DNA of 33,054 bases from Selenomonadaceae bacterium (GTDB lineage: Bacteria; Bacillota; Negativicutes; Selenomonadales; Selenomonadaceae): the NCBI GenBank assembly GCA_017476005.1, contig JAFVEM010000064.1, positions 1 through 33,054 of the forward strand. The letters are read 5' to 3'. The position numbers were made by a program, and so were the translations under genes. Position 1 is the first letter of the stretch, and every line of letters starts with the position of its first letter. The notes below the pieces were generated by a model. It made no database searches, was not told the DNA's origin, and worked only from the letters and a program-made list of their open reading frames with translations. Below, piece after piece: positions 23,658 through 31,504 of this stretch.

Positions 23658-24386
23658 TCATCGTGTACGTCTTCTGGTGGCGGTATCCTCAAAGCAGAAA
23701 TATTCGGGATGGTGACGGGATTGGGTGTATTCAAACTGTATGCCCGCGGCGTTGTAGGTTCTACCGCTGACCACGGCCAAGCAGTTGTAATCCCCCATTT
23801 CCAGCCATTTGTTGTCCAAGGCGGTGGCGTGTTCTACCGTCATACGGCGGTGGCTGGTGACGATGACCATGCCCAACTCATTTTCCAGGTAGTCATAAAT
23901 GGAACCGTTGGCGATTTCCGGGGTGAGATTTGGCACGGCCTCGCACAAAAACAAATTGATGTCTAAAATCAGGGCTTTTCCTTCTAGGTAACGGACACGA
24001 CGCACTTCGTAGATGTTGCTGCCCAAGGGAAGGCTCGTTTTTTTGGCAATCTTTTCGTCCACCACTTCCTCGGCGAAGTGAATGACCCGCGTGACAAACT
24101 GAAAATGATTGCGAGCGGCGGCTTCCCGGAAAGATTCGATGCCGCCGATCATAAACTCGTGTTGCTCCGTCGGTTGGTATATTACCCTCATTCTCCGCCC
24201 CTGTCCGGCTTGGATATAGCCGCGCTCGATGAGCCTAGCTAAAGCGCGGCGCAGTGTCGCCCGGGAACAGTCGTATTCCGCCGTCAAGGTACTCTCAGCC
24301 GGAAAAATCCCTTCGCTCTGATACATACCTTTCTCTATTTTTTCCTTCATGTCCTTATAAATAGTCTCAAACTTGGCCGTCGGCAT
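23658..24386 (-). CDS. treR: TreR, GntR-family repressor of the trehalose operon
   Basis: The 242-residue regulator has an N-terminal GntR winged helix (residues about 5-70: IYKDMKEKIEKG, FPAESTLTAEYDCSRATLRRALARLIERGYI). A C-terminal UTRA effector domain follows (EVRRVRYLEGKALILDINLF ... YDYLENELGMVI ... EYTQSRHHPEYF). In Bacillus, TreR binds trehalose-6-phosphate and releases operators like those seen here. The start is ATG 24386, with AGAAGGTGA five bases upstream; the in-frame ATG-like start at 24413 would lie in the operator. It is divergent from treP, and its own promoter carries one operator, so autoregulation is likely. Confidence 0.92.
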   Translation of the reverse strand: MPTAKFETIYKDMKEKIEKGMYQSEGIFPAESTLTAEYDCSRATLRRALARLIERGYIQAGQGRRMRVIYQPTEQHEFMIGGIESFREAAARNHFQFVTRVIHFAEEVVDEKIAKKTSLPLGSNIYEVRRVRYLEGKALILDINLFLCEAVPNLTPEIANGSIYDYLENELGMVIVTSHRRMTVEHATALDNKWLEMGDYNCLAVVSGRTYNAAGIQFEYTQSRHHPEYFCFEDTATRRRTR

Positions 24387-24400
24387 TTCGTTCACCTTCT

Positions 24401-24445
24401 CTTGTCTATACAACTTAGTATAAACGATTTAGGTAAAAAGGTAAA
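24401..24445 (-). promoter_or_regulatory. treR promoter with TreR operator O1
   Basis: Minus strand: TTTACC (24445-24440), 17 bp, TATACT (24422-24417). Directly downstream, over the predicted start, lies TTGTATAGACAAG (24413-24401), one base shorter than the two operators before treP. Binding there would block treR transcription. Confidence 0.72.
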
Positions 24446-24504
24446 GCGTTTTATGTCATCCACTGCCAATATAAAAAATTTTTTCTCCAAAATGAAAAAA
24501 CCTC

Positions 24505-24559
24505 TTGACTTGTATAGACAAGTATATTAGATTATACCCATAGAGCTTGTATAGACAAG
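24505..24559 (+). promoter_or_regulatory. treP promoter with TreR operators O2 and O3
   Basis: TTGACT (24505-24510), 17 bp, TAGATT (24528-24533). Operator CTTGTATAGACAAG occurs twice, identical: O2 at 24509-24522 over the -35 and spacer, and O3 at 24546-24559, after the predicted start. They are 37 bp apart. The palindromic core TTGTATA-type sequence agrees with the known Bacillus TreR site. Confidence 0.78.
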
Positions 24560-24588
24560 TTGTTGAGGCAACGGGAGGAGAGGACATC

Positions 24589-26529
24589 ATGGGGAAGTAC
24601 ACGGAGGACGCCAAGGAGCTATTGGAACTGGTGGGCGGCAAAGAGAATATCGCCGCCGTATCCCACTGCATGACGCGGATGCGTTTCGTGCTGGGTGATC
24701 CCCAAAAGGCCGATGTGAAACGCATCGAGGCCATGAAGGTAGTAAAGGGGAGTTTTACGCAAGCCGGACAGTTCCAGGTCATTATCGGGAACACGGTGGC
24801 AGAGTTCTACAAGGATTTTGTGGCCGTGGCCGGCATTGAAGGTGTGTCCAAAGATGCCGTGAAGCAAGCGGCGCAGCAGAACCAAAACATTTTGCAACGG
24901 GCGGCGGCCATTGCGGCGGAGATTTTCGCTCCCCTCATCCCCGCCATCATCACCGGGGGTCTTATCCTCGGTTTCCGCAACTGTATCGATCAACTTTATC
25001 TGTTTGAAAATGGCACCAAGACTTTGGTAGAATTAAGCCAGTTTTGGGCGGGAATGGATCATTTTCTGTGGCTCATTGGCGAAGCGGTATTCCATTTGGG
25101 CATCCCCGTGGGAATTTGTTGGTCGGTGGTGCGTAAGATGGGCGGTACGCCCGTCCTCGGCATCATTCTCGGTTTGACCCTTGTTTCCGGACAACTTTTG
25201 AATGCCTATGCCGTGGCCACCACCGCCGCCGATAAAATTCCCCACTGGGATTTCGGCTACTTCACCGTGGATATGATCGGTTATCAGGCGCAGGTTCTTC
25301 CGGCGATTTTGGCGGCCTTGACCCTCGTCTATTTGGAACGGTTCTTCAAACGGCTGGTGCCTGCGGTGGTGCAAATGATCGTGGTTCCCTTTTGCAGTTT
25401 GGTACTGGCGGTATGCGCGGCGCATTTCGTCCTCGGCCCTATCGGTTGGACGATTGGCTCGGCGATTTCCGGCGTGGTATTTAGCGGCATCACCGGCTCC
25501 TTCCGGGAAGTTTTCGGCGCTATCTTTGGTTTCGTCTATGCGCCCCTCGTTATCACCGGTCTGCATCACATGACCAACGCCATCGACTTGCAACTCATCG
25601 CGGACTATCACGGCACCATGCTCTGGCCCATGATTGCCCTCTCCAACATCGCTCAAGGCAGCGCCGTACTGGCTATGATTTATCTCCAACGCGGCAACGC
25701 CGCCGCCCAAGAAGTCAATGTCCCCGCTTGGGTTTCCTGCTACTTGGGCGTTACGGAGCCGGCCATTTTCGGTGTCAACCTCAAATACTTCTTCCCCTTC
25801 ATCTGCGGCATGACCGGTTCGGCTTGCGCCGCTGTCCTCTGCGTTTCCACGGGTAGCACGGCCAACGCTATCGGCGTGGGTGGCATCCCCGGCATTCTCT
25901 CCATGCAACCCCAATCCATGCCCACTTTCGCCATGGCTATGGTGGTCGCCATCGTGGTTCCCTTTATCCTGACGGTTATTGTGGGCAAAAAGAAAGGCAT
26001 CGACAAACAGTCACAAATTGAAGCGGCGGAAGTCGCTGCCATGGAGTCAGCCACGGCCATAACCAACTTAGAAAGCGAACATAAATTCAAGGCTTTCCTC
26101 GACGGCGAAGTAATCCCCTTAAAAGAAGTGGAGGACGGCGTGTTCTCGGAAGGCATCGTGGGGGAAGGTTTGGCCATACGCCCCACGAATGAAACCCTTT
26201 GCGCGCCGGTTTCCGGCAAAATTACGGTACTGATGGACGATTCCCGTCACGCGGTGGGCATGACTCTCGCTAGCGGCGTGGAAATTTTGCTCCATGTGGG
26301 CATTGATACGGTGGATATGAAGGGCGACGGCTTTACTTATTTGGTGAAAGCCGGTGAGACAGTCAAAGCCGGGACACCGCTCCTCACTTTCAGTCGAGAG
26401 AAAATCAAGGCTGCCGGGCATCCCGATGTGACCGTCTGCGTTATTACCAACAAAAGCGACGTAGCCGCCTTTGAGTTCCACACGGGCATGACTGCCAAGA
26501 CCGGGGAGACGGTTATCGCCTCATACTAA
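24589..26529 (+). CDS. treP: Trehalose-specific PTS enzyme IIBCA (fused EIIA)
   Basis: The 646-residue transporter phosphorylates trehalose during uptake to trehalose-6-phosphate. The order is EIIB (residues 1-85, phospho-cysteine C27 in SHCMTRMRF) and then EIIC (about 105-480, some ten membrane segments, with GLHHMTNAID and YLGVTEPAIFGV). After a helical linker comes a glucose-type EIIA (about 505-646), with HAVGMTL and the phospho-histidine H569 in LLHVGIDTVD. Bacillus TreP lacks EIIA; here it is built in, so no separate EIIA is needed. The start is ATG 24589 with GGAGAGG upstream. Regulation by TreR is shown by the two operators before it. treA follows after 129 bp that contain a hairpin repeat. 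Confidence 0.92.
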   Translation: MGKYTEDAKELLELVGGKENIAAVSHCMTRMRFVLGDPQKADVKRIEAMKVVKGSFTQAGQFQVIIGNTVAEFYKDFVAVAGIEGVSKDAVKQAAQQNQNILQRAAAIAAEIFAPLIPAIITGGLILGFRNCIDQLYLFENGTKTLVELSQFWAGMDHFLWLIGEAVFHLGIPVGICWSVVRKMGGTPVLGIILGLTLVSGQLLNAYAVATTAADKIPHWDFGYFTVDMIGYQAQVLPAILAALTLVYLERFFKRLVPAVVQMIVVPFCSLVLAVCAAHFVLGPIGWTIGSAISGVVFSGITGSFREVFGAIFGFVYAPLVITGLHHMTNAIDLQLIADYHGTMLWPMIALSNIAQGSAVLAMIYLQRGNAAAQEVNVPAWVSCYLGVTEPAIFGVNLKYFFPFICGMTGSACAAVLCVSTGSTANAIGVGGIPGILSMQPQSMPTFAMAMVVAIVVPFILTVIVGKKKGIDKQSQIEAAEVAAMESATAITNLESEHKFKAFLDGEVIPLKEVEDGVFSEGIVGEGLAIRPTNETLCAPVSGKITVLMDDSRHAVGMTLASGVEILLHVGIDTVDMKGDGFTYLVKAGETVKAGTPLLTFSREKIKAAGHPDVTVCVITNKSDVAAFEFHTGMTAKTGETVIASY

Positions 26530-26551
26530 TCTTTGTTTAAAGTCTTAAATC

Positions 26552-26609
26552 TTGGGGCGTTGCCCCAAACCCTAGCAGGGGAAATAATTTCCCCTGCACC
26601 CCTTAATAG
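26552..26609. repeat. Intergenic hairpin repeat, copy 2 (two stem-loops)
   Basis: The first hairpin pairs TTGGGGC with GCCCCAA (26552-26568). The second pairs GCAGGGGAAA with TTTCCCCTGC (26575-26597). ACCCCTTAATAG follows, the reverse complement of the CTATTA-GGGGT box of copy 1 (9970-10051). Copy 2 is inverted relative to copy 1 and lacks its middle hairpin. It sits inside the treP-treA unit and could moderate read-through or mRNA stability. Confidence 0.75.
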
Positions 26610-26658
26610 ATTGTATAAAATTCTTAATCGAGATTAGTATCACGAGGAGGAAAGCAAT

Positions 26659-28317
26659 ATGGCAGACATCAAGAACAAAATCGTCTATCAGATTTATCCC
26701 AAGTCCTTCAAGGATTCCAACGGGGACGGTATAGGCGACCTGCGGGGTGTCATCGAAAAACTGGATTATTTGGCGGATTTAGGCGTGGATTATCTGTGGC
26801 TTACTCCCTTTTTCGTTTCGCCGCAAAAGGACAACGGCTATGATGTAGCCGATTACTTGGCCATTGACCCTCGCTTCGGCACCATGGCGGATTTCGACGA
26901 ACTGGTGCAAGCCGCCGCTGCCAAAGGACTTAAAATTATGCTTGATATGGTGCTTTGCCACACTTCCGACCAACACCAATGGTTTCAACGAGCATTGGCC
27001 GGTGACGAAAAATATCGGCAGTACTATATCCTGCGCGACGGGCGCCATAAAAAAAGCGAGGGCGACCCCGGCGAGCCGCCGACAAATTGGCAATGCGCCT
27101 TTGGCGGCAGCGCTTGGCAGTGGGAGCCGCGTCTCGGCAAATGGTATTTGCACCTACACGATGTGAGCCAACCTGATTTGGATTGGACGAATCCACAGGT
27201 ACGGGAAGAACTGGCCAAGGTAGTACGATTTTGGAAAGAGAGGGGCGTGGCCGGATTCCGTTTCGATGTCATTAACCTTATCGCCAAGCCGGAAATATTT
27301 GCCGATGATACCAAGGGTTTGGGACGGCGGCTGTTTGCCGATGGGCCGCACATTCACGAATATTTGCGCGAACTGGTGCAAAAGGCTGGCATTGACGGTA
27401 TGATGACCGTGGGGGAAATGGCATCCACCGATTTGCCAAACTGCGTGCTTTACACCCGTCCCGCTGACCATGAGCTTTCCATGGCGTTTAGTTTTCACCA
27501 TTTGAAAGTGGATTACAAAGACGGGGACAAATGGTCTTTGATGGAGCCGGACATGGCTGAGTTAAAGCGGCTCTTTGCCGATTGGCAAACGGGCATGGCC
27601 AAAGCCGACGGGTGGAACGCCCTCTTTTGGTGCAACCATGACCAACCTCGTATCGTCTCCCGTTTGGGCGATGATAAAAAATATCGGGTGGAATCTGCCA
27701 AAATGTTGGCCGCTTGCATCCACCTGATGCGCGGCACCCCCTACATTTATCAGGGGGAAGAACTGGGCATGACCAACGCTGGCTATACCTCCATCGAAGA
27801 TTACCGGGATGTAGAAAGCCTGAACGCATATCGTATATTGCTGGAGCAAGGCAAGACGGAAGATGAGGCTCTAAAGATTTTGGCCGCCCGCTCCCGTGAC
27901 AACGGGCGCACGCCTATGCAGTGGTCTAACCAAAAATACGCAGGTTTTTCCACGGTAGAACCTTGGATTCCGCTGACGAAAAACTACACCGCCATCAATG
28001 TCGAAGCGGCGCAAAAGAATGAAAATTCCATTCTGGCGTTTTACAAGACACTGATAAAACTACGCCACGAAATGCCCATCATCGCTGAGGGAGATATCCG
28101 CTTTATCGAGGAGGACAACCCCCATGTCATCGCCTATGAGCGCGCATGGCAAGGGGAACGGTTGACGGTGCTGTGCAATTTCCGCCCCACCTCCGTTAAA
28201 CTGTGTCATGCTACCTTGCAAGATTTTGCCGGTTCGCAAAAACTCATCGGGAATTATCCCGGAAGGGAGGAACGGCTCCGGCCGTATGAAGTTTTGGTAT
28301 TCTATAGCCGAACATAA
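26659..28317 (+). CDS. treA: Alpha,alpha-phosphotrehalase (trehalose-6-phosphate hydrolase)
   Basis: The 552-residue GH13 enzyme splits trehalose-6-phosphate into glucose and glucose-6-phosphate in the cytoplasm. The opening VYQIYPKSFKDSNGDGIGDL is typical of the oligo-1,6-glucosidase/TreC group. The catalytic residues are present: nucleophile D203 in GFRFDVINL, acid/base E253 in VGEMAS and transition-state D328 in NHDQPR. The trehalose context (PTS and TreR) decides the substrate among GH13 relatives. AGGAGG precedes ATG 26659. It is the last gene of the tre operon, with a strong terminator after it. The equivalent E. coli gene is treC. Confidence 0.93.
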   Translation: MADIKNKIVYQIYPKSFKDSNGDGIGDLRGVIEKLDYLADLGVDYLWLTPFFVSPQKDNGYDVADYLAIDPRFGTMADFDELVQAAAAKGLKIMLDMVLCHTSDQHQWFQRALAGDEKYRQYYILRDGRHKKSEGDPGEPPTNWQCAFGGSAWQWEPRLGKWYLHLHDVSQPDLDWTNPQVREELAKVVRFWKERGVAGFRFDVINLIAKPEIFADDTKGLGRRLFADGPHIHEYLRELVQKAGIDGMMTVGEMASTDLPNCVLYTRPADHELSMAFSFHHLKVDYKDGDKWSLMEPDMAELKRLFADWQTGMAKADGWNALFWCNHDQPRIVSRLGDDKKYRVESAKMLAACIHLMRGTPYIYQGEELGMTNAGYTSIEDYRDVESLNAYRILLEQGKTEDEALKILAARSRDNGRTPMQWSNQKYAGFSTVEPWIPLTKNYTAINVEAAQKNENSILAFYKTLIKLRHEMPIIAEGDIRFIEEDNPHVIAYERAWQGERLTVLCNFRPTSVKLCHATLQDFAGSQKLIGNYPGREERLRPYEVLVFYSRT

Positions 28318-28334
28318 ATTACATTATACGCACA

Positions 28335-28380
28335 AAATCCCCCGACAACGCGGCGCACTGCCCATTGTCGGGGGATTTCT
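28335..28380 (+). terminator. Terminator of the tre operon
   Basis: AAATCCCCCGACAA (28335-28348) pairs with TTGTCGGGGGATTT (28365-28378) over a 16-nt loop, a 14-bp stem, followed by CTTTGG. The A/T ends give a modest T-run. Confidence 0.8.
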
Positions 28381-28575
28381 TTGGCTGGCCTACCTCGCCC
28401 CGGCAACTTAATTTTAATTGTTTGCAGCAAGCCGGCAGGAATTTTCCCTCCCCAAGTAGAATATGCACGGTTACAAAATAAGCGAAACAAAAAATAAGCG
28501 TTGCTTTGGTAGGACGTTTACTTCGGGAAGATCTTCATAAGTTTTGTCGGTAGATTTGCCTAGGAGGGCTTATTC

Positions 28576-29667
28576 ATGGAAAACGGCATTTCAATCTACC
28601 CGGGTATCGGCAATAACATGACAGAAAATCTGACGCTCTTAGACAGGGCTGCCAATCAAGGCCTGATGCGCCTTTTTGTTTCTCTCTATGTTCCCGGGAT
28701 GGAAAATGACATCGCCAAAGCCGAACTGATCGGTTTACTCCGCGCGGCCAGAGACAAGGGGTTCGATATAAACCTCGACATATCGCCCCAAGCTCTAACG
28801 ACTTTAGGTCTGCAAAATCTCAAAAATCTGACGGGGTTTCGGATGCTGGGGGTCAGCGCCTTGCGCCTTAATTGGGATTTCAAGGCCGAGGAAGTGGCCG
28901 TCCTCAGCAAGAATCGTCAGCGTATTCGTATCCAACTGAACGCCAGCACCATTACCGGCAATCTCCTCACCGCCCTTATACAAGCCAATACGAATTTCAC
29001 CGGCATGGAGGCCATTCACAATTTCTACCCCCGTCCCGGTACCGGGCTGAACGAGGATACCTTGGTACGCAAGACTGCCATGCTGCATAAGGTGGGGCTG
29101 AAAGTGGGGGCTTTTGTCCCCAGTATGGGGAAAAAAATGGGGCCGCTCTATGACGGACTGCCTACCATGGAGGATCATCGGGGACTCTTGGCGAGTATCG
29201 CCGCTAGGCATCTAATTGCCTTGGGTGTCGATTTTGTATTGCTGGGGGACAGTTTCCCTCGCTTGGAAGAAATGGAATCCCTGCGCGAGCTAAAAGAAGA
29301 CGAGGTTATCCTCCATGCCCACATGACCACCAGCGACCCGGTGCAACAAGAACTTTTGCATCACAGTTTCACGGCGCGAGTAGATGAGGCCAGAGATGCG
29401 GTGCGCGCTCAGGAAAGCCGGCGGCTCCTCTCCGGACTCATCCTACCGGAAAACAACTGGGAAAGACCCACCGGCTCCATAACCATTGACAACGACGAAT
29501 ACCGTCGCTACATGGGGGAGCTGGAGATTTTAAAATATCCCCTGCCGGCGGATAATCGGGTGAATGTGGTCGGTTATGTGGATGAAGATAATGCTTTCTT
29601 GCTTGACTACATCACCCCGGGCAGAAAATTTTCCTTTATCTTCCCCCGGCAAAAAAAGAGCGCCTAA
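28576..29667 (+). CDS. mupG: MupG-family (DUF871) protein, probable 6-phospho-N-acetylmuramidase
   Basis: The 363-residue protein opens with GISIYPG and continues as a TIM barrel: RLFVSLYVPG, FDINLDISP, LRLNWDF, MEAIHNFYPRPGTGL and DFVLLGDSFPR. A separate C-terminal beta domain of about 110 residues follows. This is the DUF871 architecture whose Staphylococcus member MupG cleaves MurNAc-6-phosphate-GlcNAc in wall recycling. The partners MurQ and a MurNAc PTS are not in the window, so the exact substrate remains open. AGGAGG precedes ATG 28576. About 190 bp of AT-rich DNA without a gene separate it from the tre terminator. Next comes an NlpC/P60 hydrolase, which supports a wall role. Confidence 0.82.
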   Translation: MENGISIYPGIGNNMTENLTLLDRAANQGLMRLFVSLYVPGMENDIAKAELIGLLRAARDKGFDINLDISPQALTTLGLQNLKNLTGFRMLGVSALRLNWDFKAEEVAVLSKNRQRIRIQLNASTITGNLLTALIQANTNFTGMEAIHNFYPRPGTGLNEDTLVRKTAMLHKVGLKVGAFVPSMGKKMGPLYDGLPTMEDHRGLLASIAARHLIALGVDFVLLGDSFPRLEEMESLRELKEDEVILHAHMTTSDPVQQELLHHSFTARVDEARDAVRAQESRRLLSGLILPENNWERPTGSITIDNDEYRRYMGELEILKYPLPADNRVNVVGYVDEDNAFLLDYITPGRKFSFIFPRQKKSA

Positions 29668-29670
29668 CGC

Positions 29671-29699
29671 TGGCCAAATTTCTTCGTAGGCTTTATAAT
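29671..29699 (+). promoter_or_regulatory. Possible promoter of the NlpC/P60 gene
   Basis: Perfect -10 TATAAT (29694-29699) with a poor -35 TGGCCA 17 bp upstream (29671-29676). The start would be near 29706, about 43 nt before the gene. Confidence 0.42.
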
Positions 29700-29748
29700 A
29701 CTCTGCGAGTGTATGTAACGTGAACAGAGAAAGGAAGGCCGTTTCCCT

Positions 29749-30543
29749 ATGGAGAACTGTAACTTGGTAGCAAATACCCTCCGGCGGTGGCGCGGTAGCG
29801 CGAGGCGAGGTAGCGGCAAACATTGGGGGCGCGGCTTGCTGGTGGCCGGATTGGTGACTCTCCTGTCGGTGGGAACGGCATCTGCCTCTCCCACTTTACG
29901 CGTTAATTCCCACGGCCATGACGTATTGCTGTTGCAGAAAAAACTCAAGAGCGTGGGCTACCAAATAACCGAGATCGATGGGGTTTTTGGGAAGGAAACG
30001 GAACGCGCCGTGTTGGCCTTCCAGCGAGATCAGGAAATAAAAGCCACCGGCGTGGTGAATAACGCCACTTGGCGCGCCCTGAGAAACGCCAAATCCCGGC
30101 CTTGGGGCATCGACATAGAACCGCCCACTGCAACTAAGTCCGTTGCCGGCGGTCAAGCCGTCTTGCCCAAAGGAACGGTATCTTCCCTCATCGCCACCGC
30201 CAAAAAATATATCGGCACCCCCTACGTCTTTGGGGGAACCACCCCCAAGGGGTTTGATTGCTCCGGCTACCTCCAGTATATTTTTGCCAAACACGGCATC
30301 AACATCCCTCGCACCGCCGACGCTCAATACAATTTGGGGAAACGCGCCGCCAGCCTTAAAGAGCTGGTACCCGGGGACTTGGTTTTTTTCAGCACCTATG
30401 AGCCGGGGCCTTCTCACTGCGGTTTGTATTTAGGCAACAATAAATTTATTCACGCCTCTTCCAGCAAGGGCATCCGTATTGACGAAATGACCGACGGCTA
30501 CTGGCAACCTCGCTATATCGGCGGCAAACATATCGTAAAGTGA
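29749..30543 (+). CDS. Secreted NlpC/P60 peptidoglycan endopeptidase with a PG-binding domain
   Basis: The 264-residue protein has a long, arginine-rich signal peptide (hydrophobic core LLVAGLVTLLSVGTASA, cleavage likely after residue 46 or 47). A PG_binding_1 domain occupies about residues 48-112: NSHGHDVLLLQKKLKSVGY, DGVFGKETERAVLAFQ. A linker and an NlpC/P60 domain (about 138-264) follow. The catalytic residues are C171 in FDCSGY, H223 in PSHCGLY and H235 in FIHASS. Such enzymes cut D-Glu to diaminopimelate bonds in stem peptides. The next gene begins 28 bp after the stop, so the two are likely cotranscribed. Confidence 0.92.
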   Translation: MENCNLVANTLRRWRGSARRGSGKHWGRGLLVAGLVTLLSVGTASASPTLRVNSHGHDVLLLQKKLKSVGYQITEIDGVFGKETERAVLAFQRDQEIKATGVVNNATWRALRNAKSRPWGIDIEPPTATKSVAGGQAVLPKGTVSSLIATAKKYIGTPYVFGGTTPKGFDCSGYLQYIFAKHGINIPRTADAQYNLGKRAASLKELVPGDLVFFSTYEPGPSHCGLYLGNNKFIHASSSKGIRIDEMTDGYWQPRYIGGKHIVK

Positions 30544-30571
30544 AAAATAATCCCCGGGGGTGATAGGCGGC

Positions 30572-31360
30572 ATGACCAGCAAACAGGTAATTACCGGGGC
30601 TATTGTGGGTTATATTTTCGTCCTAGGGTTTGGGGGTGTGGCCTATTTCTTTTTGCCGGAAATAAAAGAGGCGATTCCGGCGCTGGCTATGACACCCCAA
30701 CCTAACGAAATTACGGCAGACGAGCCGAGGGTAGCGGAGGACGAAGCAGAGCGCGAGCAAGCAGAAAGGGCAAAGGCTGAGGCAGAAGCGGCGGAAAAGC
30801 GCCGCCAAGAAGCAGAAGCCAAACGCGCCAAAGAGCAGGAGCTGGCCGCCGCCCGAGAAGCGAGAGTGGAAACGCTGACCTCCGGCATGAAGGAAAGTCT
30901 CCGGGGGGGCGTAACCCTATATACTTTCAGCGACGGCAGTAAAATGTCTTCGGGAGTCCATCTGCGCCCCTTTGTTATGCGCGGTTATGAGGACGTGGTA
31001 CTCAAAAACGAGATTTGCTATTATTACTCCATTTACGACGATATACCTACCAACTGGGTACACGGCGATGCCTTGAGCGTACAAGCGGACGGACAAACCT
31101 TTTGGTTTCAGCTGGATCCCGATAAGCGCCGAGATCACTTGGCCTCCGATGCCGAATCCCTGACGGAAAGATTTGTGAGTACCGCCGACGATAACGCGCT
31201 GGCCATGCTTCGTGCCGTGGCTAAAGCCGGCAATGTCACTTTATATTACTACAAGACCGGCGGCGTAGGTTGCACCACGGTAATGTCTCGGGAGGAGTTG
31301 CGCCGCATTCGCGACATGGTGGAACTGTACGACTTACTGTCCGTCGAGATAATGGAATAA
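30572..31360 (+). CDS. Membrane-anchored coiled-coil protein with an unrecognised C-terminal domain
   Basis: I do not recognise the family. The 262 residues comprise one N-terminal helix (ITGAIVGYIFVLGFGGVAYF, about 7-26), an alanine/glutamate/arginine-rich coiled coil (about 50-100), and a compact C-terminal domain of about 155 residues. That domain contains TLYTFSDGSKM, FVMRGYEDVVLKNEICYYYS and LYYYKTGGVGCTTVMSREE, with two cysteines. The helix followed by a coiled coil suggests a signal anchor with the C-terminal domain outside the membrane. ATG 30572 is preferred; GTG 30560 is open but has no binding site. It lies 28 bp after the NlpC/P60 gene and is ended by a terminator, so the two form one unit. 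Confidence 0.78.
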   Translation: MTSKQVITGAIVGYIFVLGFGGVAYFFLPEIKEAIPALAMTPQPNEITADEPRVAEDEAEREQAERAKAEAEAAEKRRQEAEAKRAKEQELAAAREARVETLTSGMKESLRGGVTLYTFSDGSKMSSGVHLRPFVMRGYEDVVLKNEICYYYSIYDDIPTNWVHGDALSVQADGQTFWFQLDPDKRRDHLASDAESLTERFVSTADDNALAMLRAVAKAGNVTLYYYKTGGVGCTTVMSREELRRIRDMVELYDLLSVEIME

Positions 31361-31368
31361 ACGGTGAG

Positions 31369-31418
31369 CGAGCCTTTCACTGGAAAGCGGTAGCTTTTTG
31401 GTGAAAGGCTCGTTTTTT
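31369..31418 (+). terminator. Terminator after the coiled-coil protein gene
   Basis: CGAGCCTTTCAC (31369-31380) pairs perfectly with GTGAAAGGCTCG (31401-31412), followed by TTTTTT. The loop is 20 nt and can form a small inner stem (AAAGC/GCTTT). Confidence 0.88.
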
Positions 31419-31447
31419 ATATTTTGCTGGTACAGTAGCAAGATAAA

Positions 31448-31456
31448 TGGTATAAT
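31448..31456 (+). promoter_or_regulatory. Extended -10 promoter of the flippase gene
   Basis: TGGTATAAT is a TGn-extended perfect -10 (TATAAT 31451-31456). No good -35 is seen 17 bp upstream (TGGTAC), as is common for extended -10 promoters. The start would be near 31463, giving a leader of about 42 nt. Confidence 0.55.
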
Positions 31457-31504
31457 CTTTGGCGCTTGTAGCGAAAAAAAAATAATCGTAAACTGCGCAA
31501 GGCG

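Noticed and set aside
23641-23660. GGGG-CATC-CCCC mini-hairpin with TTTT after treR
   Set aside because: The T-run follows on the plus strand, whereas treR is on minus; the stem is only four pairs.
24437-24454. Sequence GGTAAAGCGTTTTATG resembling a catabolite-response (cre) element near the treR -35
   Set aside because: The AAAGCGTTTT core fits, but the TG...CA ends required by the consensus are absent.
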